Below are positions 8,782-17,957 of a stretch of 64,000 nucleotides of DNA, one piece after another. The translations under genes and the position numbers were made by a program. Location of the stretch: contig NZ_JQLI01000008.1 of the NCBI RefSeq assembly GCF_000744095.1, positions 1,984,001 to 2,048,000 on the forward strand, given 5' to 3'. The DNA comes from Cupriavidus necator A5-1. GTDB lineage: Bacteria; Pseudomonadota; Gammaproteobacteria; Burkholderiales; Burkholderiaceae. The notes beneath the pieces are model-generated. The model had not been told where the DNA came from and ran no database searches. It was given only the letters and a program-made list of their open reading frames with translations. Position 1 is the first letter of the stretch. Each line of letters opens with the position of its first letter.

Positions 8782-9741
8782 TCAGTTGCTGACAATAGAC
8801 TTGTACCGCTGCGTCTCCATCTTGATCAGCTCGAGGGCGTCTTCGTCGTCACGCGCAGGAACGCCGATCGCATCGTCAAGGTGCCGACGGAACTGCGGGC
8901 TGTGTAGCGCGCTTTGCAGCGTCGACTTCAGCTTCACCACCACGGGAGCAGGGAGGTTCTTCGGGCCGGCGAGAACAAACCAGCCCGTCACATCGTAGCC
9001 CTTCAGCAAGGGGTGTTCGGCTATCGCAGGGACGTTCGGGAATTTGGCGGATCTCTCTTTTGTCGTCACCGCGATGGGTACGACCTTACCCGCATCAATC
9101 AGAGCCTTCGCCGATGCAATTCCCATCACGCCGACCTCGAGGTTGTTCCCCGCGAGATCAGTGCCCAATGGCGCGACGCCACGATAAGGAACGTGGGTCA
9201 TGCGGGTACTGGTTCTTTGCATCAGGGACTCCATCGCATAGTGCAGCATCGAGCCGATACCCGAGGTGCCATAACTCAGCGCCCCAGGCGCGCTCTTCAT
9301 GCGCTTGAGGAGGTCGTCGGTAGTTCGGATGCCACTTTTCGGCGAGGCCAGGATCATCGCACCCTGGTGCTCCACTACGCCGATATAGGTGAAGTCCTTT
9401 GACCCGTCATACGCTTGCTGCGGATTGAACAACTTGGTCGCGACCAGCTCGTTCGTGGAACCAAGCAGCAGCGTGTAGCCGTCCGGTGCGGCGCGTGCCA
9501 CCTTTTGCGCCGCAATCGCGCCCGTCGCGCCACCGATATTCTCGACAACAACAGTTGCCCCAAGCGAGGTGGAAAGGGCTTGCGCCAGCGCTCTGGCGGC
9601 AGCATCGGAAGAGCCCCCCGGGGGATACCCCACGACGAGCGAGATGGGCTTTGCCGGATATGCACCTTGTGCTTGCGCAATGCCACAAAATGAACAAATT
9701 CCCAGCATTGCGATGGTGTTAAGAATCGTCTTGAGCTTCAT
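8782..9741 (-). CDS. Bug-family periplasmic solute receptor (TctC-like)
   Basis: 319 residues with signal peptide ending about AQAQG and the family signature AYPAKPISLVVGYPPGGSSDAAARALAQ, followed by VVENIGGATGAIAA and APDGYTLLLG. Bug proteins capture organic acids such as carboxylates or nicotinate-like ligands for tripartite tricarboxylate transporters, or act in sensing. There is no membrane TctAB pair nearby; the only one in the window is at 57.8-59.8 kb. It lies between an AbgB-like hydrolase upstream and the porin/ligase block downstream. Confidence 0.92.
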   Translation of the reverse strand: MKLKTILNTIAMLGICSFCGIAQAQGAYPAKPISLVVGYPPGGSSDAAARALAQALSTSLGATVVVENIGGATGAIAAQKVARAAPDGYTLLLGSTNELVATKLFNPQQAYDGSKDFTYIGVVEHQGAMILASPKSGIRTTDDLLKRMKSAPGALSYGTSGIGSMLHYAMESLMQRTSTRMTHVPYRGVAPLGTDLAGNNLEVGVMGIASAKALIDAGKVVPIAVTTKERSAKFPNVPAIAEHPLLKGYDVTGWFVLAGPKNLPAPVVVKLKSTLQSALHSPQFRRHLDDAIGVPARDDEDALELIKMETQRYKSIVSN

Positions 9742-9792
9742 CGGCTTCTCGTGAAATGATCAGAAAGTCTCGGCTTGCGTTCACTGGCTGGA

Positions 9793-11217
9793 CTAGCCGC
9801 GTGCGGGGGGAGGCATGACCTCGGGCGGGATCGGGCACTCATAGGGACGCTGGCCTCTCTTGCGTTCTAGTTCCTGCCTGGCTGCGCGCAAGGTGTCAGG
9901 CGTTCCGGCAAGATCGATCGCCGTGGCGGCCAACGTTTTCGCTGCCAGCAGCATGCCCTTGTGGGCAAGGGACAGCTTGCCCTGGGCCACCATTTGCCAT
10001 GAATGAAAGCCAGTTCCCCACGCATAGCAGGCGGTCAGGCATTGTGTTGTCGGAACGACCCAGCTGACATCGCCGACATCCGTCGACCCGGTGACGGGGC
10101 GCTTGACGTCGGGGTGATAGGGAAGGACTTCGGTAATGATTGGCCTTGGGTCGCGCAAGGCGGCGGCAAAATGACGCGAACTGTTGGCCAGGTCATCCGC
10201 ATTCACGGTGTTCTGTATTTTGGCTGCAAAGTCGGTTTCGCTTGCATTGACTTCCAGCCCGCCAATCGCCCGCATGTTGCGATCCATGATCGCGTCGAGC
10301 GTGTCATTGTGGAGGATGTTCGAGCAGGCCTTGTCGAAGATGATTTCCAGACGCGTGCCCGTCATCAATGCGGCACCTGCGGCAATATCCTTGACGCGTT
10401 TGAAGAGATCGATCGCTTCTTCGCTGCGCGGCGCACGGATGGTGTAAAGAACCTCGGCGAGGACGGGGATGACATTGGTGGACACTCCTCCCGAGTTGAT
10501 GTAGGCAAAATGCACTCGCGCCTCATCAGGCATGTGCTCGCGGAGATAATTGACCCCGATGTTCATCAGTTCCGCTGCGTCCAGCGCACTTCGCCCGAGG
10601 TGCGGGGCCAATGCCGCATGGGACGATTTTCCGTGGAAGCGGAAGTAGGCCTGCACATTGGCCAGGGTGGCATTCATGAACACGGAGTTGGCGACGGAGG
10701 GGTGCCAGCTCAGGGCCACGTCCAGGTCATCGAACAGGCCGTCGCGGGCCATGAAGGTCTTGCCGGCGGCTGCCTCCTCGGCCGGGCACCCGTAGAAGCG
10801 GACCGTGGCGTCGATGTTGTTTGCTGCAAAATAGTCCCGTGCGACCACCGCCGCCAGATGCGCCGCGGATCCGAGCAGATGGTGGCCGCAGCCATGGCCG
10901 TTACTCGTGGCCGCCCCCGCGGCGGGCATGCAGGTGAGCGCGCCGCTTTCCTGACTCAATCCGGCAAGTGCATCGTACTCCCCGAGAAAGCCGATCACGG
11001 GTCCTCCGGAGCCGGCTTCGGCGACGAAGGCAGTTGGCATGTTTGCCACGCCGCGATTGACCTTGAAGCCCGCCTCCTCGATTAGCGAGGCGTGCAACTC
11101 GGCTGAGCGAAACTCCGCATAGCGCATTTCGGCCAGCGACCATATTTCGTTGGCCAGGGAGATGTATCGATCCTGCTTCGCTTCGACGAGGTCCACGACA
11201 CTTGCTATATGCTTCAT
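9793..11217 (-). CDS. abgB: M20-family amidohydrolase, AbgB-like
   Basis: 474 residues closely patterned on AbgB, the p-aminobenzoyl-glutamate hydrolase subunit: GFLGEYDALAGLSQ, metal motif GHGCGHHLLG (about 107-116), the Glu-Glu pair in CPAEEAAAGKTFM (147-148), HGKSSHAALAPHLGRSALDA and STDVGDVSWVVP. It should cleave an aminoacyl or aryl amide with two metal ions. No abgA partner is adjacent, so it may act alone on another amide. A Bug receptor follows 51 bases downstream and a LysR gene is divergent. Confidence 0.88.
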   Translation of the reverse strand: MKHIASVVDLVEAKQDRYISLANEIWSLAEMRYAEFRSAELHASLIEEAGFKVNRGVANMPTAFVAEAGSGGPVIGFLGEYDALAGLSQESGALTCMPAAGAATSNGHGCGHHLLGSAAHLAAVVARDYFAANNIDATVRFYGCPAEEAAAGKTFMARDGLFDDLDVALSWHPSVANSVFMNATLANVQAYFRFHGKSSHAALAPHLGRSALDAAELMNIGVNYLREHMPDEARVHFAYINSGGVSTNVIPVLAEVLYTIRAPRSEEAIDLFKRVKDIAAGAALMTGTRLEIIFDKACSNILHNDTLDAIMDRNMRAIGGLEVNASETDFAAKIQNTVNADDLANSSRHFAAALRDPRPIITEVLPYHPDVKRPVTGSTDVGDVSWVVPTTQCLTACYAWGTGFHSWQMVAQGKLSLAHKGMLLAAKTLAATAIDLAGTPDTLRAARQELERKRGQRPYECPIPPEVMPPPARG

Positions 11218-11391
11218 ATATGTTCCAGGTGATCTACGCGGCGCATGCCACGGCTCGAAGGGGGTGCATCCTTGGGCGATGCCATATCACCGGGCAAAGC
11301 TTATTTGGTCGGGCGGGGGTTCGGTAGGCAGCTATTTGTGTCGCCGTTCACCATTGGTTGCCCTGGCTCTCAACCCACTTTTTTGCTGGAA

Positions 11392-12360
11392 ATGAAGCTT
11401 CATCAACTCCGCGCACTTGTGGCGATCGCCGACAGCGGAAGCATCCGGAATGCCGCCAGGGCCACCTCCCACTCACCGGCCGCCATCACCAAAGCGGTCC
11501 GTGAACTGGAAGACGAAGTCGGGGTGACCTTGATCATTCGCGAGACGACGGGCATCACCTTGACCCAGGCCGGGCAAGTCCTGCTGGAACATGCGCGTCT
11601 CACTGTGGGTGTGCTGGCGCGCGCCCGGCAGGAAATGGATGTCTTTGCCGGAAAGCGGAAAGGGACCCTGGCGGTTGGTATCCCGGCCTGGCTGGGCATG
11701 ACCTTGCTTGGCGAAATCGCCGGCCGCTTCCAGCTGCAGATGCCGGACACCCGGCTCGAGTTCTTCGAGAGCCTGCTTACCGTAACGGTGCCAAAGCTTC
11801 GCGATGGCACGCTGGATCTCTCGATAGGGCGAATGTACTTGCCCCAGTCGGAGGAGTTTGCCCAACTGCCACTCTTCTCGACCGGATACGCCGTGGTGGC
11901 GCGAGCTGGCCATCCACTGGCTGAGTGCCGGACGCTACAGGACCTTAAAGGGGCCACCTGGATTCTGAATCGTGATTTCGCGGGGGAATCCGATGGCGTG
12001 GTCGAGAGCGCATTCAGCGACTATTGCAGCCGTTACGCTCCCCGGATCCATATCTCGCACTCAAGCGTGATCGCCACGAACCTGATCGCCAGCACGGACT
12101 TTCTCAGCCTCATGCCCTGGCCATTGGCGGAATTATTGTTGGCAAAAGACGGGCTTTGCGTGTTGCCGATCAGGGATGCGCTGCCAGATGCCAGGATCAG
12201 CATCACGCATCGGCGTGCAGTGCCATTGGGCGCGGCGGCCAAGTGTTTTATCGACGCGACCATGGCCGTGATACGGGAGTCAGCGAACTCGACGGATCCC
12301 GCCAAACGACGCTTCTTTCGCGCGATTGAGTGTCTGCTCGATGATGGCGAGTCGAAATGA
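11392..12360 (+). CDS. LysR-family transcriptional regulator
   Basis: 322 residues. N-terminal winged helix (MKLHQLRALVAIADSGSIRNAARATSHSPAAITKAVRELE), then an effector domain with two lobes (GTLAVGIPAWLG, VVARAGHPLAECRTLQDL). The ATG at 11392 matches the family's normal N-terminus; the frame is open further upstream to 11245 without any LysR-like sequence. It is divergent from the AbgB-like hydrolase with 174 bases between, the usual layout for a LysR controlling that operon. Confidence 0.92.
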   Translation: MKLHQLRALVAIADSGSIRNAARATSHSPAAITKAVRELEDEVGVTLIIRETTGITLTQAGQVLLEHARLTVGVLARARQEMDVFAGKRKGTLAVGIPAWLGMTLLGEIAGRFQLQMPDTRLEFFESLLTVTVPKLRDGTLDLSIGRMYLPQSEEFAQLPLFSTGYAVVARAGHPLAECRTLQDLKGATWILNRDFAGESDGVVESAFSDYCSRYAPRIHISHSSVIATNLIASTDFLSLMPWPLAELLLAKDGLCVLPIRDALPDARISITHRRAVPLGAAAKCFIDATMAVIRESANSTDPAKRRFFRAIECLLDDGESK

Positions 12361-12442
12361 CATGAAGGGCCACGCACGGAGCAGGCAGTCGCCCGGGCGG
12401 ACAAGCGGCTTGCTTAAGGGTTCGCTTCGCCTTGGCCGCTGC

Positions 12443-13831
12443 TCAGTAAATGTTCTCCACGCGGTCTTGTTGCCCGCGGATTTCCTCGGGACTGAGCACG
12501 ATATAACCCAGGGATTTCAGCAGCTGCACGGCCTCCAGTTCCGCATCCAGGTACACCGGCCGCTCGGGGCGGCGTGCGCTTGGCGCGATCGGCGGCAGGG
12601 CGGTGTGTGGACCGGGTGCTGCCTTGCCATCCGGCCATCTGGCAGTCAGGATGCGGCAATGCTCCAGGTTGGGCTTCCAGGATACGTCGACGGCGGCATT
12701 GAACCTCGCGGTGCAAAGCCGCAGCCGCTTCAGCGCCTTCAGCCAGTTGACGAAGGTGTCGCGCTGTGAGGGCTGGTAACCCTTCAGGAGGGTAATGAGA
12801 TAGTCCTGCGCAGTGCCCCCGTCGGTGGCGTGATCCTCTTCGAGTAACGAAATCTCAAGCGCCACGCGCTGGCGTCCGTCCTGATCGTAGATCGCACATT
12901 CGCTGTCGAGCACGCCTTGGTGCAGCAATTCGCACAGTAGTGCCCAGGTTCTTGGATTCTTGTCGAGCCTGCCTTCGAGGGTCGGGTCCAACTGGCCGAG
13001 AATGTCAGGAATGGGGCGATTCCCGTCCGACTGGACGGCTAATGCGAAAGCCAGCGCGTTGTCCGATGGCCTGTCGCCGCGTGCCAGCAACGGCAAGGAC
13101 GCTTCCGTGAGTTCGCGGATTTCCGCGGCGGTATCCACCGCATGCATCCATGCATAGTCATCCAGACTTGCACACAGCTTGCGTGCGGGCCGGTCCAGTT
13201 GGCCCGCCAGCCGCTGCACAAAACTCGTGCAGACCGCACAGCGGCATTCCAGGCGGCCGGCATGCAGGAATCCGGCGTACAAGCGCTCCTGATGCCCGCA
13301 GTGCGCGCATTCGACTGAAAAGCCGCCTTGCCGCACCGGCCGCTGCATCGCGAGCAGTCCATCGACCCGGTAATGCGCCGGCCCGTCGCAGCATGGACAG
13401 ATCCATTGCAGCTTGTGCGCGCCGTCGCGAGGTGCCACCGTCCGGTCAAACTGGCGCTCGATGGCGCTGCCCGGAATGCCCTGCGACCGCCCGAGCACAT
13501 CTGCCGAGTAGCGCCAATAGCAATAGGAGTGGGCGGCCGCGGCCGCCTCCGGGGCCAGGCGCTGCAACGCTGGCACAAGCTGGGTATTGCGCCGGATCTC
13601 GTCCTGCATCGAATCGACCAGCGCCACGCCGCCGGGCATCACCGCCTCGAGTGCGGCGCGGCTCTGTTCGACGAAATCCGGCACGTGGGCCCGGCGGATG
13701 AAGTCCTCGTTCTCCAGCCAGAACAAATGCCCGGGGAGCGCTTCCAGTGCCTCGACGCCGTCCCGGACTTCCGACATGCCCGGGCAGGCGAGAAACGTGA
13801 AGGGTCTGCTAAACAGGAAAGCATTTGTCAT
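12443..13831 (-). CDS. Unrecognised cysteine-rich protein with zinc-ribbon-like clusters
   Basis: 462 residues that I cannot assign to a family. The centre holds three Cys-pair clusters: CPCC followed by a His (about residue 145), CAHC then GHQ (about 175), and CRCAVC (about 197), spaced like one or two zinc ribbons or knuckles. The flanks are alpha-helical and acidic, with no signal peptide or membrane segment. The C-terminal tail (LSPEEIRGQQDRVENIY) is conserved-looking but uninformative. The ATG at 13831 lacks a clear ribosome site; an alternative is the Met at residue 19 (MSEVRDGVEAL). It is convergent with the LysR gene and isolated from the AhpD block by 351 bases. Confidence 0.75.
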   Translation of the reverse strand: MTNAFLFSRPFTFLACPGMSEVRDGVEALEALPGHLFWLENEDFIRRAHVPDFVEQSRAALEAVMPGGVALVDSMQDEIRRNTQLVPALQRLAPEAAAAAHSYCYWRYSADVLGRSQGIPGSAIERQFDRTVAPRDGAHKLQWICPCCDGPAHYRVDGLLAMQRPVRQGGFSVECAHCGHQERLYAGFLHAGRLECRCAVCTSFVQRLAGQLDRPARKLCASLDDYAWMHAVDTAAEIRELTEASLPLLARGDRPSDNALAFALAVQSDGNRPIPDILGQLDPTLEGRLDKNPRTWALLCELLHQGVLDSECAIYDQDGRQRVALEISLLEEDHATDGGTAQDYLITLLKGYQPSQRDTFVNWLKALKRLRLCTARFNAAVDVSWKPNLEHCRILTARWPDGKAAPGPHTALPPIAPSARRPERPVYLDAELEAVQLLKSLGYIVLSPEEIRGQQDRVENIY

Positions 13832-14182
13832 GTTTTGTCAGCGGGGTATCCCCGCCCACGAGCCTGCAAACGCCCCGCGTGCGATAGTCTTACCCGTGAC
13901 TCTGGCAGAGCCGATCGCGCGGAACGCGCATCCTTCATGGCGCGGTCCGCTTTGGGGACTTCCCCCTTCTTTTTTTGAACTCTCTCTCTGAGAGTTGCGC
14001 AGATTTGCACCTGCCGCATGGGACAGCATAGGCGACACTGCCGCATCCTGACAAAGGAAACGAGGACGACTCTCACAATGAGAAATCTTCCCCGATGCCT
14101 GCAATCATCGCGCCAGAAGGGAAATCCTCATGAAGGCAACAGCATAACCGGAGCGCAGCTTGACTGTAGCCCTGCCAACTGC
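13832..14182. other. Gene-free stretch between two leftward genes
   Basis: 351 bases with no supportable gene. It contains a short hairpin at 13978-13996 (AACTCTC/GAGAGTT) preceded on the + strand by a T run, and a CTCAC/TGAGA pair near 14071-14082. It probably carries the promoter of the cysteine-rich protein, but I see no strong -35/-10 pair. Confidence 0.4.
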
Positions 14183-14779
14183 TTATTCCCCTGCCTCCCG
14201 CGGAAACACCGGCTCCCCCAGATTCAGCATCAGCCGGTTCGCCCACGCAAAAATCGCAACCGAGTGGATCAGATCCAGGATCTCCACATCCGTCACGCCC
14301 GCCTCGCGCAGCGGCTTGAGCTGCTCGGCAGTGACCTCGGTCGGCCGCTCCGTCAGTTCGATCGAGAACCGGGCGATCGCCTGCTCGCGCGCCGTGGTGC
14401 CGGCGGTGCGCGGGTCTTCGAACACCTCCCGGATGACGTCATTGCGCTTGGCCAGCTGCTCGAATCGCTGCGCATGGACCGACGCGCAATAGACGCAGCC
14501 GTTGATGCGCGATACCACCGTGGTCGCCAGCTCGCGCTCGGCGCGTGGCATGCCGCCGGGGGCATACATGATGGCGTTGAAGGCGGTGGAGCGCTGGCGC
14601 AGGATCTCGGGCTGGTGCACCAGGAAGCGGTAGTAGTCCTGGACCTTGGCCTTGGGGTGGCTTTCTTCGAGCACGGCGATCTGCTCGGGCGTGGCCTGGT
14701 CGAGTTCGACCACATCGAGCCAGGCTTTCCAGTCCAGCACTTCGTTGGTGAAACCGTGGGATTTGATGTTCTCGCTCAT
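14183..14779 (-). CDS. AhpD-like peroxidase-related protein (Avi_7169 type)
   Basis: 198 residues. Carboxymuconolactone-decarboxylase/AhpD fold with the redox signature CVYCASVH (C95, C98, H102), as in alkyl hydroperoxidase D, where the Cys pair reduces peroxides. The length and the partner gene match the paired group known as Avi_7169/Avi_7170 proteins. The start overlaps the upstream CMD gene as ATGA (14776-14779), so the two are made together. A role in detoxifying by-products of the adjacent flavin monooxygenase is plausible but inferred. Confidence 0.86.
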   Translation of the reverse strand: MSENIKSHGFTNEVLDWKAWLDVVELDQATPEQIAVLEESHPKAKVQDYYRFLVHQPEILRQRSTAFNAIMYAPGGMPRAERELATTVVSRINGCVYCASVHAQRFEQLAKRNDVIREVFEDPRTAGTTAREQAIARFSIELTERPTEVTAEQLKPLREAGVTDVEILDLIHSVAIFAWANRLMLNLGEPVFPREAGE

Positions 14780-15312
14780 GCCTGGGCTCCGGCGGCGGTG
14801 TCGTTCAGGGATTTCAGCGCCTCCAGGCCGGCGACCAGCCGCACCTGGTACGACAGGAAGGCGATCAGTTGCGCCAGCGTGACCACGGCTGGCGTGCCCA
14901 GGCCCGCGGCGGGCAGGGCCTGCAGCGCGGCCTGGTCGCCTTCGACGGGCTTTTCGATCAGCGTGCGCGTGAAGGCCAGCATGGCGCGCAGGCGCGCATC
15001 GGTAACGTCTTGCGGCTGGCCTTCGGCTGCGATGCGGATGTGGCCGGCATCGGCTCCGCTCTGTTCGAGCCGCGCGCGGTAGTGTGCCGCCAGCGCCGGC
15101 GACGGCGTCAGGCGCGCCGCGTACAACGCGACCAGCAGGCGCTCTGCCAGCGACAGGCCGGGCAGGGCGGGGTCGAACAGCGCGTCATAGCTGCCTTGCG
15201 TGGCGGCCACGACCTTGTCGCGCTGGTGGCGCAGCGCGTACGTGGCGCTGCCCGGCGCAAGGCCGGTGAGCTGGTCGATCAGGTCGACCGCGTTCGCGGG
15301 GGGCTGGGTCAT
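14776..15312 (-). CDS. CMD-domain protein (Avi_7170 type)
   Basis: 178 residues, all-helical carboxymuconolactone-decarboxylase-like domain (LSLAERLLVALYAARLTPSPALAAHYRARLEQ, then LRAMLAFTRTLIEKPVEGDQAAL). It lacks the AhpD Cys pair, so it is likely the non-catalytic or differently acting partner of the next gene. The start at 15312 (MTQPPANAVDLI) has a GAAGAGA ribosome site; an extension to 15393 would add unstructured sequence. It lies 32 bases below the monooxygenase. Confidence 0.82.
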   Translation of the reverse strand: MTQPPANAVDLIDQLTGLAPGSATYALRHQRDKVVAATQGSYDALFDPALPGLSLAERLLVALYAARLTPSPALAAHYRARLEQSGADAGHIRIAAEGQPQDVTDARLRAMLAFTRTLIEKPVEGDQAALQALPAAGLGTPAVVTLAQLIAFLSYQVRLVAGLEALKSLNDTAAGAQA

Positions 15313-15344
15313 CGGATTCTCTTCGTTCAGGTCGGGTGTCAGGT

Positions 15345-16814
15345 TCAAACCTTGGCGGTGGTGCGCTGCGCCGGTGGCGGGGCCGGCGTCCATTCGTCGC
15401 CAAAGACTTCGGGCTCGGCAAAGTCCTGCAGCGCGGCATAGTGCAGTTCGACGTCTTCCTGGTACAGCAGCGCGGCAATGCCCTGGCCGAGCCGGCGCGC
15501 ACCATCGCTGATCGCCGGGATATCGCCCGACACGGTGCCGTGCGACAGCGCTGCCGGATAGCAGAAGCAGTGGATGCGCGTGAGGCCCGGGCAGGCGCCA
15601 GGGGTCTTCTCCCGGAATTCAAGGGCTTCGCCGAGGTCGGGCGAGTCGGACAGCTCGCGGTCCTCCTGTCCATGCGGCGGCGTGTAGCGGTCGCGCCAGT
15701 AGCGGATATGCGGGGCGAAGGCAGCAAACTCCGGCCGCGTATCCAGCGCGATGCGGAAGCCCGTCGAGAAGATCAGGAAATCCAGCTCGAACGTGCCCTG
15801 CGACGTCTGTACCTGCAGCACGTCGCCTTGCGCGTCGATCGATTCCAGCCTGGCACCCAGGTTGAAGTACGCATTGGCATGGCGCGACACGCGCAGCGTG
15901 CTGCCGCGTGGGGGCGGCACCTGCTGCGTGTTGATGTAATGGCGCAGCCGCCATTTCCAAGCATCGGGCAGCCCGAAATGGCCGTGCGTCAGGCCCGGGT
16001 TGCCGGCGCCCTTGCTCTTGTTGACGCGGGGGATGTCCTGGCGGCGCACCAGCATTTCGACGCTGGCGGCACCGGCTTCCAGGGCGGTGGCGGCGCTGTC
16101 CATCGCCGAGGCACCGGCACCCACCACGCCCACGCGCTTGCCGCGCAGCGTGGCGTAATGCATCTCGTCGGACGAATGCGCCCACAGGTGGCGCGGCAGC
16201 TGGTCGGCCACCGGCGGCACGTAGGCGCCGCCCAGGCCGTCGCGGCCGGTGGCCAGCACCGCGCGGCGCGCCAGCACGGTCTGCGGGCCGTCCGGGGTCT
16301 GCATCGACAGCGCCACCAGCCCGTCGGCGCGCGGCACGATCTGGTCGACGCGGTGGTCATTGCGGATATCCAGCGCCAGCACCTGCCGGTACCAGCGCAG
16401 GTAGTCCATCCACTGCAGCCGCGGGATCTTGTCCAGCGCCTGCCACGCGGCCTCGCCGAACTGCGCTTCGAACCACGCGCGGAAGGTCAGCGCCGGCAGG
16501 CCCAGCGCGGGGCCGGTGAGCTGCTTGGGCGAGCGCAGCGTCTCCATGCGCGCGGTGGTGGCCCACGGGCCTTCGAAGCCTGGCGGGGCGCGGTCGAAGG
16601 CGCGCACGCGGATGCCCAGTTGCGTCAGCGTGGCGCAGGCCGCCAGCCCCGCCATGCCGCCGCCGATGATGGCGACGTCGAGCACGTCGTGCCCGTCGTG
16701 GGTGCGCGGCATGGTCCAGGCCTTGGCCGGCAGTTCCAGCCAGGACAGGTCCTGGCGCAGGCGCGCTTCGAGCGCGGCCAGGCCGGCAAGGGTGGGAGCG
16801 GGTTGGTCAGTCAT
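15345..16814 (-). CDS. Flavin-containing monooxygenase / FAD-NAD(P)-binding protein
   Basis: 489 residues. Two Rossmann motifs: FAD site DVAIIGGGMAGLAAC (about 47-60) and NADPH site GKRVGVVGAGASAMD (about 225-239), with an ATG motif (VLATGRDG about 187-193) and a second near FSTGFRIALDTRP. This is the layout of class B monooxygenases and their relatives. The start MTDQPAPT overlaps the LysR stop by 8 bases. It heads the leftward block with the two CMD proteins. The substrate is unknown. Confidence 0.85.
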   Translation of the reverse strand: MTDQPAPTLAGLAALEARLRQDLSWLELPAKAWTMPRTHDGHDVLDVAIIGGGMAGLAACATLTQLGIRVRAFDRAPPGFEGPWATTARMETLRSPKQLTGPALGLPALTFRAWFEAQFGEAAWQALDKIPRLQWMDYLRWYRQVLALDIRNDHRVDQIVPRADGLVALSMQTPDGPQTVLARRAVLATGRDGLGGAYVPPVADQLPRHLWAHSSDEMHYATLRGKRVGVVGAGASAMDSAATALEAGAASVEMLVRRQDIPRVNKSKGAGNPGLTHGHFGLPDAWKWRLRHYINTQQVPPPRGSTLRVSRHANAYFNLGARLESIDAQGDVLQVQTSQGTFELDFLIFSTGFRIALDTRPEFAAFAPHIRYWRDRYTPPHGQEDRELSDSPDLGEALEFREKTPGACPGLTRIHCFCYPAALSHGTVSGDIPAISDGARRLGQGIAALLYQEDVELHYAALQDFAEPEVFGDEWTPAPPPAQRTTAKV

Positions 16815-17817
16815 AGCTTGAAGGTCCAGCATCTTGTGAGAGCGTTTCGGCGTCGGCGCTGGCGTCGCCATAGAGCGATTGCAGCAGCGCACCGTGTTCG
16901 GCGGGCTCGCGCCGCAACAGGTCGGGCAGCAGTGCCGCAGCGGCGTCCGCCACCGCCTGCACCAGGCCCAGCACCGCGGTGCTGGCGGGGCGCGCCTGCG
17001 GTGTGATCACGCCGAAGTAGAAGGGAATATCGACATCGATCGGCCGCACGGCGATATCGGCCAGCGGCAGGCCGCGCGCGGTCACGGGCTCCAGCACCGC
17101 GATGCCGAGCCCGGCGCGCACCAGCGTCAGCGCGCTGATCGAGGTGTTGGTGTCGATCACGCCCGCCGCGGGCACGCCGGCACCGGCCAGCGCGCGGTCC
17201 ACGCGCCGGCGCAGGCGGTAGGGGTTCTGCATGGTGACGATGCGGCGCGCGCCACAGTCGTGCAGGGCGATGGACGCCTGCGCGGCGAGGGGATCGTCGT
17301 TGCGGACAGCCGCCACACAGGCAGACTGGCCGATCCAGTGCACGGTCACGCCGCGGTGCTCCAGCGGCAGGCTGTTCAGGCCGATCTCGGCGGCGCCGGT
17401 CAGCACCGCGTGCACTACCTGTTCCGGCGACACGCTCTGCACCTCGACGCGTTCGGGCGTGCACAGCCCGCGTTCGAAGGCGAGCGCCAGCGCGGGCGGC
17501 AGCAGCCCGGCGGCAAGCGCCGGCGTGGCGGCTATCCGCAAAGGGCGGCCTTCACCGCGGGCCAGTGCCGCGGCCCGCGTGCGGATCTGCTGCATGCCGG
17601 CCAGCGTCTGCTCGACCTCGTCATAGAGCAGGAAGCCCTGCTCGGTCGGGCTCACGCGCGGGCCGCTGCGGGTGAACAGCGCAAAGCCCAGTTCGGCCTC
17701 CAGTTCCTGGATCAGCCGCGTGATCGCCGGTTGCGAACGGCCGAGCAGCCGCCCGGCGGCGGTGACGCTGCCAGTGGTCACGACTGCGGCGAAGGCTTCC
17801 AGTTGCCGGATTTCCAT
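16807..17817 (-). CDS. LysR-family transcriptional regulator
   Basis: 336 residues: winged helix MEIRQLEAFAAVVTTGSVTAAGRLLGRSQPAITRLIQELE, effector domain from about residue 90. Unusually for LysR it sits at the head of the same-strand operon it may control, overlapping the monooxygenase start by 8 bases, and also faces the divergent transporter gene. The intergenic DNA has a perfect 10-bp palindrome AATCCGGATT (17839-17848) and a TATGAT hexamer (17907-17912). Confidence 0.92.
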   Translation of the reverse strand: MEIRQLEAFAAVVTTGSVTAAGRLLGRSQPAITRLIQELEAELGFALFTRSGPRVSPTEQGFLLYDEVEQTLAGMQQIRTRAAALARGEGRPLRIAATPALAAGLLPPALALAFERGLCTPERVEVQSVSPEQVVHAVLTGAAEIGLNSLPLEHRGVTVHWIGQSACVAAVRNDDPLAAQASIALHDCGARRIVTMQNPYRLRRRVDRALAGAGVPAAGVIDTNTSISALTLVRAGLGIAVLEPVTARGLPLADIAVRPIDVDIPFYFGVITPQARPASTAVLGLVQAVADAAAALLPDLLRREPAEHGALLQSLYGDASADAETLSQDAGPSSYD

Positions 17818-17957
17818 GGTGGAGGTTGCTGTATGCGTAATCCGGATTCTGATGCCTTCATCATGCGGTTAGCAAATACTATTTCGGGATAAAGGCATGT
17901 GGCAGCTATGATGTAGCGAGGCCGGGCGCACACCGGCTCACCACCGGGACAGACGAT

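Noticed and set aside
13978..13996. Hairpin AACTCTC/GAGAGTT as a terminator
   Set aside because: For + strand transcripts the T run precedes the stem, and for - strand transcripts it becomes an A run after the stem, so neither direction gives a terminator.
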